This document shows positions 35,623 to 45,255 of a stretch of DNA of 64,000 bases, piece by piece (positions within the stretch are counted from its first letter, which is position 1; every line of letters begins with the position of its first letter). Below the pieces are notes generated by a model, which was not told the origin of the DNA, ran no database searches, and saw only the letters and a program-made list of their open reading frames with translations. Source of the stretch: Glycomyces sp. YM15 (GTDB lineage Bacteria > Actinomycetota > Actinomycetes > Mycobacteriales > Micromonosporaceae); NCBI RefSeq assembly GCF_016918015.1, contig NZ_JAERMK010000013.1, positions 90,526 through 154,525 of the forward strand, written 5' to 3'. Both the position numbers and the translations under genes were made by a program.

Positions 35623-36170
35623 GCCTCGCCCTCCTGAGGTTCGGGGTCCTGCGTTCCGGCGGCGCAGCTGCTGCGCCGCCACCATTCGGGGAGCATCTCG
35701 ATCGCCTCGTCGCCCATGGGGCTGACGCCGGGTCCGGCGGCGAGCGAGTGGCCGACGAGGGCGTGCAGGCACTTGACGCGGTCGGGCAGGCCGCCCGCGG
35801 AGACGCCCTCGATCTCGGGGACGTCGCCCAGCCGGGCGCGGCGCGCGAGGTAGTCCTCGTGGGCGCGGCGGTGCTGCGCGGCGAGTTCCGGGTCGGTGCC
35901 CAGGCGCTCGTTCATGTCCTTCATGACCCCGCCGCCCTCGAGCCTGCCGATGGCCGAGGCGGCTTTCGGGCAGGTGAGGTAGTAGGTGGTCGGGAACGGC
36001 GTGCCGTCGGGCAGGCGCGGTTCGGTCTCGATCACCGCGGGCTGACCGCACGGGCAGCGCCAGGCGACGGCGTGCGCGCCGCGGATCGGTCGGCCGAGCT
36101 GCTTGCGGACGGCCGCCGCGTCGGCATCGGTGACCGGTTCCGGCTGCTGGGGCCAGTCGTTGGGCTTCAC
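35619..36170 (-). CDS. DUF501 domain protein
   Basis: A 183-residue conserved actinobacterial protein. The start (VTDADAAAVRKQLGRPIRG) and the central CPCGQPAVIETEPRLPDGTPFPTTYYLTCP, read in two parts, are typical of DUF501. Three cysteines near 40 and 70 could bind a metal. The later part is rich in charged residues. The function is unknown; the conserved place between ftsB and ppx links it with division or polyphosphate. The GTG at 36170 gives the family N-terminus; the frame is open far upstream in low-complexity sequence. Confidence 0.9.
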   Translation of the reverse strand: MKPNDWPQQPEPVTDADAAAVRKQLGRPIRGAHAVAWRCPCGQPAVIETEPRLPDGTPFPTTYYLTCPKAASAIGRLEGGGVMKDMNERLGTDPELAAQHRRAHEDYLARRARLGDVPEIEGVSAGGLPDRVKCLHALVGHSLAAGPGVSPMGDEAIEMLPEWWRRSSCAAGTQDPEPQEGEA

Positions 36171-36225
36171 GGCGTCCCGCCCTGCAGCGCCGATTCCAGT
36201 GCCGCGTGTCGCGGTTGCACAGCCT

Positions 36226-36750
36226 TCACTCTGCTGATTCCTCTGTTTCGTCTGGTTCGAGCCGGTCGGCGTCTGCAAAGGTATCGGCCAGCTCGTCGTA
36301 CCAGGCCCGGTCCTCGGCCGCTTCGTCGTCCGCGCCACCGGTGTGCTTCGGGTCGTCCTCGTCGATGACGATGACGAGGTCCTCGCCGGGGGGCACGAGC
36401 AGGAGGCTGGAGCGGATCTGGGCCTTGACGTACTCGGGGTCGTCCCATTTGACGCGTTCGGCTTCGAGCTCCTCGATGTGCTCGGACTGGGCCGACTGCT
36501 CGGCTTCGAGGCGGTTGATCTCGATGCGCTGCTCGACGTAGGTGCGCAGCGGGTAGGCGTAGGCGAGGGCGAGCGCGGAGAGGACGAGGGCGAGGATCGC
36601 GGCGCGGCGGGAGACCTTGCGGGCGGGGCGGTACCGGACCCGTTTGACCTCGGCGCGGCCCGACCCGGGGACGGGGCGGCGGGCGGCACGGGTGCGGCCG
36701 GGACCGGTGGATCGTCCTCCCGGGTGGCTGGGTCGGCGGCTCGCGTTCAC
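36226..36750 (-). CDS. ftsB: septum formation initiator, FtsB/DivIC family
   Basis: A bitopic division protein of 174 residues. A long, very basic cytoplasmic N-terminus (1-45) precedes one membrane helix (about 48-68) and an extracytoplasmic coiled coil (RIEINRLEAEQSAQSEHIEEL) with the family phrase KWDDPEYVKAQIR. The acidic C-terminal tail is variable. It probably bridges FtsQ and FtsL and recruits FtsW/FtsI. The GTG at 36750 is preceded by TAGGCT at 6 nt with no ribosome site. It heads ftsB-DUF501-ppx downstream of eno. Confidence 0.92.
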   Translation of the reverse strand: MNASRRPSHPGGRSTGPGRTRAARRPVPGSGRAEVKRVRYRPARKVSRRAAILALVLSALALAYAYPLRTYVEQRIEINRLEAEQSAQSEHIEELEAERVKWDDPEYVKAQIRSSLLLVPPGEDLVIVIDEDDPKHTGGADDEAAEDRAWYDELADTFADADRLEPDETEESAE

Positions 36751-36756
36751 GGGCCC

Positions 36757-36762
36757 AGCCTA
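36757..36762 (-). promoter_or_regulatory. -10 element of ftsB (leaderless)
   Basis: TAGGCT on the minus strand ends 6 nt before the GTG at 36750. Its -35 would fall in the foot of the terminator hairpin at 36778-36813, so termination of eno and initiation at ftsB would be physically linked. Confidence 0.4.
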
Positions 36763-36777
36763 GTCGATCGGGCGAGA

Positions 36778-36813
36778 CCGAAGGCCCCCGTGCCGGTGCG
36801 CGGGGGCCTTCGG
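36778..36813. terminator. 16-bp hairpin between eno and ftsB
   Basis: Thirteen perfect pairs (36778-36790 with 36801-36813) extend by three more including one wobble around a 4-nt loop. It should stop eno transcription before ftsB. Confidence 0.8.
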
Positions 36814-36846
36814 AGTCGCGTTTCGCTCGGCCGGATTGCAGCTTCC

Positions 36847-36873
36847 CTTCAGGTCGCTTCAGCCTGCCTTCAG
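36847..36873 (+). promoter_or_regulatory. triple CTTCAG direct repeat (site 2)
   Basis: On the plus strand CTTCAG starts at 36847, 36857 and 36868, spaced 10 and 11 bp, exactly as at site 1 (14929). In a 30-bp alignment 23 positions agree. A possible -10 (TCTACC) follows 9 bp after the last repeat, pointing into the 3' end of eno on the opposite strand. No plus-strand gene is visible there. Confidence 0.55.
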
Positions 36874-36935
36874 CTTCGCGAGTCTACCGTTGCAGCCGGG
36901 GGCCTTTCCCGGCGCCGGAAGTGCATCCGGTGTGC

Positions 36936-36957
36936 GCCGAGAACGGCCCGGTCTCGG

Positions 36958-36958
<1 letters not shown>
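36936..36958 (-). terminator. short hairpin at the eno stop codon
   Basis: GCCGAGA and TCTCGGC pair around a 9-nt loop; the stem touches the eno stop codon. It may protect the mRNA end or act with the larger hairpin downstream. Confidence 0.4.
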
Positions 36959-38611
<1,653 letters not shown>

Positions 38612-39244
38612 ATGATCCTGCAGAACCCCCTGCGGCGCTGTGCTGTATTGAGCGCGGTGGCGCTCTTCGCCCTCGCCGGTTGCTCGGACGGCGCCGAAGG
38701 CGGCGAGTCGGCTACGGAGGACGAGGCCGCGCTCACCGAGTTGAGCGGACGCCTCACCGAGGGCGACCAGCCCGCCTACACCGCCGAGTACCTCATCGAG
38801 GGCTCGGAGGAGCAGGTGCTGGTGGCGGTGGACCTGGAGGCCGGGACCGCCGCGGTCGTCATCGGCGACCGGCCCAGCCTCTGGGCGGGCGAGGACCCGG
38901 CCGAACTGAACGTATGGCTGGGTCAGGAGCTCGACGGCGTCCTGCCCGCCGAGGAGACCGTGGCGTCCTGGCTCTCCGAGACCGCGGCCGACGCATCGGC
39001 CTCGACCGAGTTCTCCAACACCACGCTCGCCGGCGAACTGGCCGACTGCGTCGACGTGCAGGGGGCCGAGGACTCCCCCGTGGGCGCGTACCAAGTGTGC
39101 GTGACCACGGTCGGCGTCATCGCCAGTGTCGTCGCGAAGGTCGGCGGCGACGCCTACACCGCGAAGCTCGTCAATTACCACGACGGCGTGGACGCCGGCT
39201 GGCTCGACGAGATCACGGGTCAGGCCGGGACCGCCAACCAGTAG
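38612..39244 (+). CDS. exported lipoprotein of unknown function
   Basis: A 210-residue lipoprotein. The signal peptide ends with the lipobox LAGC, so Cys23 should be lipidated. The mature part starts with an acidic Gly/Glu/Ala linker and then a domain of about 160 residues with two further cysteines (in LADCVDVQ and YQVCVTT), likely a disulfide. It vaguely recalls LppX/LprG-like or PASTA-free solute-binding folds, but I cannot assign a family. The ATG at 38612 has GGAG 6 nt upstream; the frame upstream is open but lacks a signal sequence. A perfect palindrome follows the stop. Confidence 0.75.
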   Translation: MILQNPLRRCAVLSAVALFALAGCSDGAEGGESATEDEAALTELSGRLTEGDQPAYTAEYLIEGSEEQVLVAVDLEAGTAAVVIGDRPSLWAGEDPAELNVWLGQELDGVLPAEETVASWLSETAADASASTEFSNTTLAGELADCVDVQGAEDSPVGAYQVCVTTVGVIASVVAKVGGDAYTAKLVNYHDGVDAGWLDEITGQAGTANQ

Positions 39245-39270
39245 GATCCGCCGCCGTACGGCGGCGGATC
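39245..39270 (+). terminator. 26-bp perfect palindrome after the lipoprotein gene
   Basis: The sequence 39245-39270 is its own reverse complement and abuts the stop codon. As RNA it would form a short tight stem; as DNA it could also bind a dimer. Confidence 0.6.
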
Positions 39271-39470
39271 GCGTTACAGTCGCCCGGCGGGCCGGGGCCC
39301 GGCGCCACGGGGGTTCACCTGAAAAGGTGGCGGCGCCGCCCCGGCCCGCATTCGTCTCCGCGCGGGCGAGGTTGGCCGCATCACATGCGGTATCCCGGTT
39401 GTGGACCCCCGGCGCCATCCATGTATAGTTGTCGTCGTTGCCGCGGCAAGCCGCGATCAACACAGGCCAA

Positions 39471-39546
39471 GCTCCCGTCGTCTAGGGGCCTAGGACGCTG
39501 CCCTCTCAAGGCGGAAACGGCGGTTCGAATCCGCTCGGGAGTACCA
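39471..39546 (+). tRNA. tRNA-Glu (anticodon CUC)
   Basis: The 76-nt cloverleaf has acceptor GCTCCCG pairing with CGGGAGT (one G-U), D loop with GTCTAGGGGCCTAGGAC, anticodon loop CTCTCAA with anticodon CTC, T arm GGTTCGAATCC, and an encoded CCA. It reads GAG, the dominant Glu codon in this GC-rich genome. Confidence 0.96.
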
Positions 39547-39555
39547 GTAGCAATG

Positions 39556-39581
39556 CAGGGGTCGACTTCGGTCGGCCCCTG
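39556..39581 (+). terminator. terminator of tRNA-Glu
   Basis: An 11-bp stem with one G-U and loop TTCG, followed by TTTT. It is one of the few classical T-tract terminators in the window. Confidence 0.85.
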
Positions 39582-39686
39582 TTTTCGTGCGCCGGTCCGG
39601 CGGTCCGGGCTCGGGCGGTTTTCGGCATTGCTGACACAATGGATTGTTGGCGCAGTGCGGTGCCGTATTTACCATAGGCTGCCTGC

Positions 39687-41720
39687 ATGTATGCCGCGCG
39701 ATCGTCTGCAAGGGCTTCGATAGTGCTGCTGTGCGCGCTCCTCGCGCTGGTCTCGGGCGGTCTGGTCCTCGACCGGCCCGCGCAGGCACAGTCGAGCGGG
39801 TCGTGGCACACGTGGGGCGAATTCGAGGGCAGCGCCGGCGACTACCACACCTCCATGTCCTTTCCGACCGGTCCGATGATCGACGCCGACGTGTCCACCG
39901 ATTCGCGCGGCGGCGGGGTCGGCGTCATCTCCGGCCAGTCGAACTGGCTGTCCGCCGGGACCCCGATCGGCGCGAAGTACGGCTCCTCGAGGAACCAGCC
40001 CTACCTCAACCTGCGGCCCCAGGCCGACCGGGCCGATTCGCCCTCGCGCACCGACTACGCCTTCGACGTTCCCGTGCCGCCGGGCGGGTGGGCCTTCGCC
40101 CTGGGCGACGTCGACGCCGACCAGGTCAAGGTGATCGCCAAAGGACCGGACGGCGCCACACTGACCGCGAGCGAACTCGGGTTCCAAGGGGCCTTCAACT
40201 ACTGCGGCGCCGCGTCGGCCGGAGGCCCGTCCTGCTCCGGTGACGGCACCGACCAGCCGACCTGGAACGCCGCGACGCGAACGCTGGTCGGCAATGCCGC
40301 GGCCGCCGACACCGACGGCGCGAGCGGCTGGTTCGAGCCGACGGTCCCCGTCAAGTCGCTCACGTTCATGTTCACCCGCCGCTCCGGGTTCCCCGTCTAC
40401 CAGACCTGGTTCGCCTCGCTCGGCTGCGATGTCACGGGGACCGTCACCGACTCCGGGGCCCCGTCCGCCGGGACCGAGCTCAACATCCTCGATTCGAGCG
40501 GATCCCTGGTCGAATCGGCCACGACCGGTGACGACGGCTCCTATGCGTTCCCGGACTACCTGATCGGCGGCGAGTACACGGTCGAGCTCATCGCACCCGA
40601 CGGGAAGATCGTGGACGGCGACATACGCCGGCAGGCGGACCTGAGCGCCTGCCCCGCCGCCCCGACCGACTTCCAGCTCCGGGACATCGTGCCGACCTCG
40701 GTGAGCGGCAACGTCTCCACCGCGGAGGGGCAGCAGCTCGGCGGCGTGGCGGTGACCATCGCGCTCGAGGACGACACCACCAGGACCACGGTCACCGACT
40801 CCGACGGCGACTACCTGTTCGACGACGTGCCCGCGGGCGACCACGTCATCACCATCGACGAGCCGGAGGGATACGACTACGCCGGCGCCGACCAGCGGGA
40901 CATCACCGTCGTGCCCGCGCAGACCACGCCCATCACCGGTCAGGACTTCCTGCTGGCGGCCCAGGCGCGACTCCTCGGCCTGGCGATCGCCTGCGAAGAG
41001 CCCCTCCCCGGCGTGACCGCGACACTCACCAGACCGGACGGCTCCACCGAGTCGACCGTCACCGACGCGGACGGCCTGTACTCCTTCGCAGGGCTCGCGG
41101 CGGGCATCTACACCGTCGCAGTCGATGTGCCCGAAGGGCATAGCGCCGATACCCCGACGACGCAGAACGTGCGCGTGGTCGACACCGACGTGTCGGGAGT
41201 CCACTTCTACTACTCCGAGCCGACGGCGGTCACGGGGACGGTGACCGGTCCTGACGGCGAGCCGACGGGCGGCGTGGCGCTGACGGTCACCCCCCGGGGC
41301 GGTTCACCGGAGCAGGCGACAACAGGGGACGACGGTACGTACGGCATCGGCAACCTGCCGTCCGGGTCGCACACGGTGAGGATCACCGCGCCCGACGGCT
41401 ACGAGGTCGACGGCGAGGCTGAGCGGACCGTGTCCAACTCGAGCACGTGCGGCGACGCGGTCGCCGACTTCGCGCTCCTCGAATCCGATGACCCGGGCGA
41501 CCCCACGACCGACCCCGGGGGCCCGAGCGCGAAGCCGAATGGGGAGACGGACGACGGCGAGGTCGATCCTTCCGGGGTCGCGAACGGGGACGACCTGCCG
41601 GGCACCGGCTTGAGCGCCCGCATCGCGCTCGTCAGCGCCCTGTTCCTCCTCGCCGCGGGCGCGGTGATGATCGCGGCGGCGAAGGCCAGGAGGGACGAGG
41701 ACACCGGGCTGACGCTCTAG
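39687..41720 (+). CDS. LPxTG surface protein with SdrD-B-like repeats
   Basis: A 677-residue secreted, wall-anchored protein. A signal peptide ends near AQA (34). An N-terminal domain (35-245) with DVDADQVKV precedes four beta-sandwich repeats of about 85 residues (about 248-605), each with a GTVTD/GxP start and DGxYxFxxLxxGxYTVxV core, the carboxypeptidase-regulatory/SdrD-B type. An acidic linker leads to the sortase signal LPGTG (637-641), a hydrophobic helix and an Arg/Lys tail. No sortase is present in the window. The likely role is a stalk or adhesin of the hyphal or spore surface. It is convergent with a second LPxTG gene. Confidence 0.85.
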   Translation: MYAARSSARASIVLLCALLALVSGGLVLDRPAQAQSSGSWHTWGEFEGSAGDYHTSMSFPTGPMIDADVSTDSRGGGVGVISGQSNWLSAGTPIGAKYGSSRNQPYLNLRPQADRADSPSRTDYAFDVPVPPGGWAFALGDVDADQVKVIAKGPDGATLTASELGFQGAFNYCGAASAGGPSCSGDGTDQPTWNAATRTLVGNAAAADTDGASGWFEPTVPVKSLTFMFTRRSGFPVYQTWFASLGCDVTGTVTDSGAPSAGTELNILDSSGSLVESATTGDDGSYAFPDYLIGGEYTVELIAPDGKIVDGDIRRQADLSACPAAPTDFQLRDIVPTSVSGNVSTAEGQQLGGVAVTIALEDDTTRTTVTDSDGDYLFDDVPAGDHVITIDEPEGYDYAGADQRDITVVPAQTTPITGQDFLLAAQARLLGLAIACEEPLPGVTATLTRPDGSTESTVTDADGLYSFAGLAAGIYTVAVDVPEGHSADTPTTQNVRVVDTDVSGVHFYYSEPTAVTGTVTGPDGEPTGGVALTVTPRGGSPEQATTGDDGTYGIGNLPSGSHTVRITAPDGYEVDGEAERTVSNSSTCGDAVADFALLESDDPGDPTTDPGGPSAKPNGETDDGEVDPSGVANGDDLPGTGLSARIALVSALFLLAAGAVMIAAAKARRDEDTGLTL

Positions 41721-41739
41721 AGCGAGGGCTCCGAAAACG

Positions 41740-41785
41740 CGACGACGGGGAGGCCGGGCTCGCGGGCCCGGCCTCCCTGTCGTCG
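41740..41785. terminator. 20-bp hairpin between the two LPxTG genes
   Basis: Arms 41740-41759 and 41766-41785 pair with one G-U around a 6-nt loop and serve both convergent genes. Confidence 0.85.
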
Positions 41786-41828
41786 GCCTTCCTGTCGCTT
41801 CAGAACGGCTGTCGACTGCGGTGCGGTC

Positions 41829-43157
41829 TCAGACGCTCGGCCATTCGCCGGCGGTCTTGCGGGCGCGGCGGACCATGAGCCAGCCGACCAGGGCCGCCAC
41901 GAGGGCGATCGCACCGATCGTGCTGTAGAGCATCGCGGAGCCGCCGGTCACGGGCAGGGCCGCGTCCGGAGACGGCGAGCCGTCTCCCGAGGGGTAGTCG
42001 GAACCGCCCGGGTCCGAAGGGCCTTCGGAACCGCCCGGGTCCGGCGTCGGATCCACCGGAGTCGGCCCCGTGTTGACGATCGTGCATCGGATGTCATCGC
42101 CGACGCTGACGCGCACGTCCAACGAGGTGCCGTCACCGGTCGGCAGCGCGTCGTCGGCCGCGCCGTGGTTGGTGCACGTCCAGTCCTGGGTGTACGCCGC
42201 GAGGTCGGTGTCGCCTTCGGCGGTCTCCGAGAGGGTGAAGACGCGTCCGGCGCGGGAGGCGAGGATCGTCTGGGAATCGATCGTGCCGGAGTCGCCGCCG
42301 CCCGTCGAGCCCTCCTCGATCACGGCGCCGTTGCCGTCCTCGATGGACATGCCGAACGAGTCGGTGTCGTTCACCTGGTTCTCCACGGTCTTGTCCATAC
42401 CGACCTTCGCGGTGAGGATGCCGAACGCGACGCCCTGCACGGCGTTCGCGGTGCGATCGAGGAAGCCGATGGACGCGGTGGTCGGCGCGACCGAGTAGAG
42501 CACGATCTCGTCGACCGGGAGGCCTCCGGCGGTGTCGCCGTTGCAGGTGACCGAGGTGGTGCCGAGCCCGGTGTAGGCGCCGCCGCACGCGGGCTGCGCG
42601 TCGGGCATGGTCGCGCGGGTGAGCTCCTCGATGGGCTGGTCGGAGGAGAAGGTCAGGCCCTCTTGGCGGTTCGTGGTCTCGGCGTCGGCCATGACGATGC
42701 CGTAGCCGTTCACGGGAGCGCCGGACGGGCCGGTGACGACCAGGTCCTCGACGGTGAGCGTGCCGAGGTCGCCGGAGGCGCCGGTCCCGGCGTCGACCTG
42801 CTGGTAGAGGGCGGGCTTACCGGGAGTGCCGATGTAGGCGGTGTTGCCGATCGGGGCCTTGGCGTAGGTCGGGAACGCGGTCGCCTGGAGCACTCGGTAG
42901 CCGTCGGCGCCCGGCGTGACCTTGAAGGTGAACGACATCGAGTAGTCCGGGGTGAGCTCGATCGACATCGACTGGCCGGCGGGGCTCATGGCGGTGGTCT
43001 GGTCGAAGTCGCTCATGTCGATCCAGCAGATCGTGCTGGCGAGATCGCCGCCCGTGCCGTATCCGCACCCGGAGGTCTGCGCCGCCGCCGGGCTCCCGAA
43101 GAGGGCGCCGGCGACGAGGACGGCGAACGCCGTCGCCAGTCTGGCAAGAGTATTCAC
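41829..43157 (-). CDS. second LPxTG surface protein
   Basis: A 442-residue secreted protein. The signal peptide (about 1-26, ending AAA-Q) is followed by a Thr/Gly/Asp-rich beta domain with three early cysteines, a region around 180-330 that resembles the DUF11/SpaA-like adhesin repeats of actinobacteria (TLSETAEGD, DWTCTNHG, IRCTIVNTG), a Pro/Asp/Gly/Ser linker, and the sortase signal LPVTG (401-405) with hydrophobic helix and Arg tail. The start is the GTG at 43157; the frame is open upstream. The prealbumin-like phrases suggest isopeptide-type modules. No sortase lies nearby. Confidence 0.8.
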   Translation of the reverse strand: MNTLARLATAFAVLVAGALFGSPAAAQTSGCGYGTGGDLASTICWIDMSDFDQTTAMSPAGQSMSIELTPDYSMSFTFKVTPGADGYRVLQATAFPTYAKAPIGNTAYIGTPGKPALYQQVDAGTGASGDLGTLTVEDLVVTGPSGAPVNGYGIVMADAETTNRQEGLTFSSDQPIEELTRATMPDAQPACGGAYTGLGTTSVTCNGDTAGGLPVDEIVLYSVAPTTASIGFLDRTANAVQGVAFGILTAKVGMDKTVENQVNDTDSFGMSIEDGNGAVIEEGSTGGGDSGTIDSQTILASRAGRVFTLSETAEGDTDLAAYTQDWTCTNHGAADDALPTGDGTSLDVRVSVGDDIRCTIVNTGPTPVDPTPDPGGSEGPSDPGGSDYPSGDGSPSPDAALPVTGGSAMLYSTIGAIALVAALVGWLMVRRARKTAGEWPSV

Positions 43158-43346
43158 TGTGCATGTCCCTGCGTGATCGCTGGAGATATCGAAGATGCCG
43201 ATACAAGAGAATAGAACTGTCTTATTTGTCCGATCGACGTCCGTAAGCATAGGGGACTGAGCAGGCCACAAGCGACTTCGCCGAGCCGCGCACGGCCGCT
43301 ATCATCGACTTCCGCTACGTCGAGGTGACGAAAGGCCGGTGCGGTC

Positions 43347-44264
43347 ATGATCGGAGTCGTGGGCGAGGCCCTCATCGATCTGGAAGTGGCGCAGAACGAC
43401 GCCAGGCATCCGGTCGCGCATCCGGGCGGCAGCCCGATGAACGTGGCGGTCACGCTCGGGCGCTTGGGCACTGAGGTCGCGTTCCTGGGACGGGTCTCGG
43501 GCGACGCGTTCGGGAAGCTGCTGCGGACGCATCTGGCCGAATCGGACGTGAACCTCCGCTGGATCGTCGACGCCCGGGAGCCCACCAGCCTGGCGATCGT
43601 CTCGGTCGATCCGGGCGGCTCGGCCAGCTACGCGTTCCATGTCGAGGGCACCGCCGACTGGCAGTGGAGCGCAGCCGAACTGCCGCACAATCCAGGCCTG
43701 GACGCGGTGCACGCCGGGTCGCTCGCGCTCGCGGCCGACCCCGGCGGCATCGTCGTCGAGCGGTGGCTCGCCGGGCTCAGCACGAGCACCACGATCAGCC
43801 TCGACCCGAACGTGCGCCCGGCGCTGCTCGGCGCGCGCACCGACTACCAGGAGCGCCTGGAGCGCTGGCTCAAGTTCGCCGCGATCGTGAAGATCTCCGA
43901 TGAGGACCTGGGGTGGGTCTGGCCGGGCGTCGAGTCGGAGGAGTTGGCGGCGCATTGGATCGCCAAGGGCCGCAAGCTGGTCGTGGTGACACGCGGCAGC
44001 GAGGGCTCGCTGGTGTGGGCCGGAGGCGAGGCGTTCGCGGTGCCGGCGGCGGAGGCCGACCTGGTCGACACGGTCGGCGCGGGCGATTCCTTCAGCGGGG
44101 CGCTGCTGGACTGGCTGGGCCGGAACGACCGCCTGCGACCGGGCGACCTGGACCGGCTCACCGCCGAGGAGGCCCGCGAGGCCGTCGCGTTCGCTTCCAC
44201 GGTGGCGGCGATCACCTGCTCGAGGGCGGGCGCGAACCCGCCCAGGCGGAACGAACTCGACTGA
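43347..44264 (+). CDS. PfkB-family carbohydrate kinase
   Basis: A ribokinase-fold sugar kinase of 305 residues, most like fructokinases. The N-terminal GG region is HPGGSPMNVAVTLGRLG and the C-terminal signature DTVGAGDSFSGALL contains the catalytic Asp and the anion hole. It phosphorylates a sugar such as fructose or a related ketose with ATP; the substrate cannot be told from sequence. The ATG at 43347 begins the beta-strand MIGVVGEALIDL. It stands alone between the LPxTG gene and the iron-uptake operon. Confidence 0.9.
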   Translation: MIGVVGEALIDLEVAQNDARHPVAHPGGSPMNVAVTLGRLGTEVAFLGRVSGDAFGKLLRTHLAESDVNLRWIVDAREPTSLAIVSVDPGGSASYAFHVEGTADWQWSAAELPHNPGLDAVHAGSLALAADPGGIVVERWLAGLSTSTTISLDPNVRPALLGARTDYQERLERWLKFAAIVKISDEDLGWVWPGVESEELAAHWIAKGRKLVVVTRGSEGSLVWAGGEAFAVPAAEADLVDTVGAGDSFSGALLDWLGRNDRLRPGDLDRLTAEEAREAVAFASTVAAITCSRAGANPPRRNELD

Positions 44265-44268
44265 GCCG

Positions 44269-44303
44269 CGAAGGGCCGGACGCGCGATGCGTCCGACCCT
44301 TCG
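44269..44303. terminator. hairpin between pfkB-type gene and iron operon
   Basis: A 15-bp stem with one G-U and a 5-nt loop lies 5 nt after the kinase stop and 11 nt from the convergent binding-protein stop. Confidence 0.8.
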
Positions 44304-44313
44304 CCGATCGTTC

Positions 44314-45255
44314 TCAAGCCTGGAGGTACTGCTCCAGGTCGTCGAGGATCATGCCGGCGGCGGTGACGCCGATGCCGGTCATCCAGACCTCGTCGTTCAC
44401 GGCGTGGGCCTTGCCGTCCTGGACCGCGGGGATCGACTGCCAGAGCGCGCCGCCCGTGTACTCGGCCAGCATGGCTTCGCCGTCGGAACCATAGGCGCAG
44501 TAGAAGATCACGTCGCCGCCGACGGCGTCGAGCTCCTCGGCCGAGACCTCGCCGAAGCGGCGGTCCTCGGCGCCGTTCAGCTGCTGGAGCTCGGGGCGGG
44601 CGAGGCCGACGTCGCCGAGGACGATGCCGGAGAAGGAGTCCGGGCCGTAGTAGCGGATCTGGTCGGGCATGAAGCGCACCAGGCTGACCTCGGTGGCGAT
44701 CGAGTCGCCGAGGGCCGTGCCGAAGTCGGCGGCGCGGGTCTCGAGGTCGGCGAGGAGCTGCTTCGCCTCCTCGCCCTTGCCGAGGGCGTCGCCGTCGAGG
44801 AGGAAGTTCTCCTTCCAGGTGACGCCGACCTGCTCGGTGAACACGGTCGGGGCGATCGCGTTCAGCTCGTCGTAGAAGGCCTCCTGGCGGAACTTCGAAC
44901 CGAGGATCAGGTCCGGCTCGAGGGCCTCGATCGCCTCCAGGTCGGGCTCGGCGGTGGTGCCGACGACGGCGACGTCGGAGAGGTCGCCGAGGTAGGTCGG
45001 CAGTTCGGTCTCGCTGGCGCGGGCCGCGCCGATCGGGGTGACGCCGAGGGAGAGCGCGGTGTCGATCTTGTCGGTGTCGAGCACGACCACGCGCTGGGGC
45101 TCGGCCGGGATCTCGGAGCCGCCCATCGCGTGCTCGACGGTGCGGGTCTCGCCTTCGGCGTCGTTGCGTTCGGCGGCCGGGTCAGAGGTCCCGCACGCGG
45201 CCAGCGCGAGCGCGCAGGCGGAGGCGGCTCCAAGGGCCAGCAGTCTTCTTCTCAT
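44314..45255 (-). CDS. iron-siderophore binding lipoprotein
   Basis: A 313-residue FecB/FepB-type (cluster III) solute-binding protein. The lipobox LAAC follows a short signal sequence. The mature part shows PQRVVVLDTDKIDTALSLGV, EPDLEAIEALEPDLILG and the long backbone helix of this class. It captures ferric siderophores outside the membrane and delivers them to the FecCD-type permeases encoded upstream. Its first 74 nt lie inside the 3' end of the permease gene, so the two are translationally coupled. The substrate siderophore is unknown. Confidence 0.92.
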   Translation of the reverse strand: MRRRLLALGAASACALALAACGTSDPAAERNDAEGETRTVEHAMGGSEIPAEPQRVVVLDTDKIDTALSLGVTPIGAARASETELPTYLGDLSDVAVVGTTAEPDLEAIEALEPDLILGSKFRQEAFYDELNAIAPTVFTEQVGVTWKENFLLDGDALGKGEEAKQLLADLETRAADFGTALGDSIATEVSLVRFMPDQIRYYGPDSFSGIVLGDVGLARPELQQLNGAEDRRFGEVSAEELDAVGGDVIFYCAYGSDGEAMLAEYTGGALWQSIPAVQDGKAHAVNDEVWMTGIGVTAAGMILDDLEQYLQA

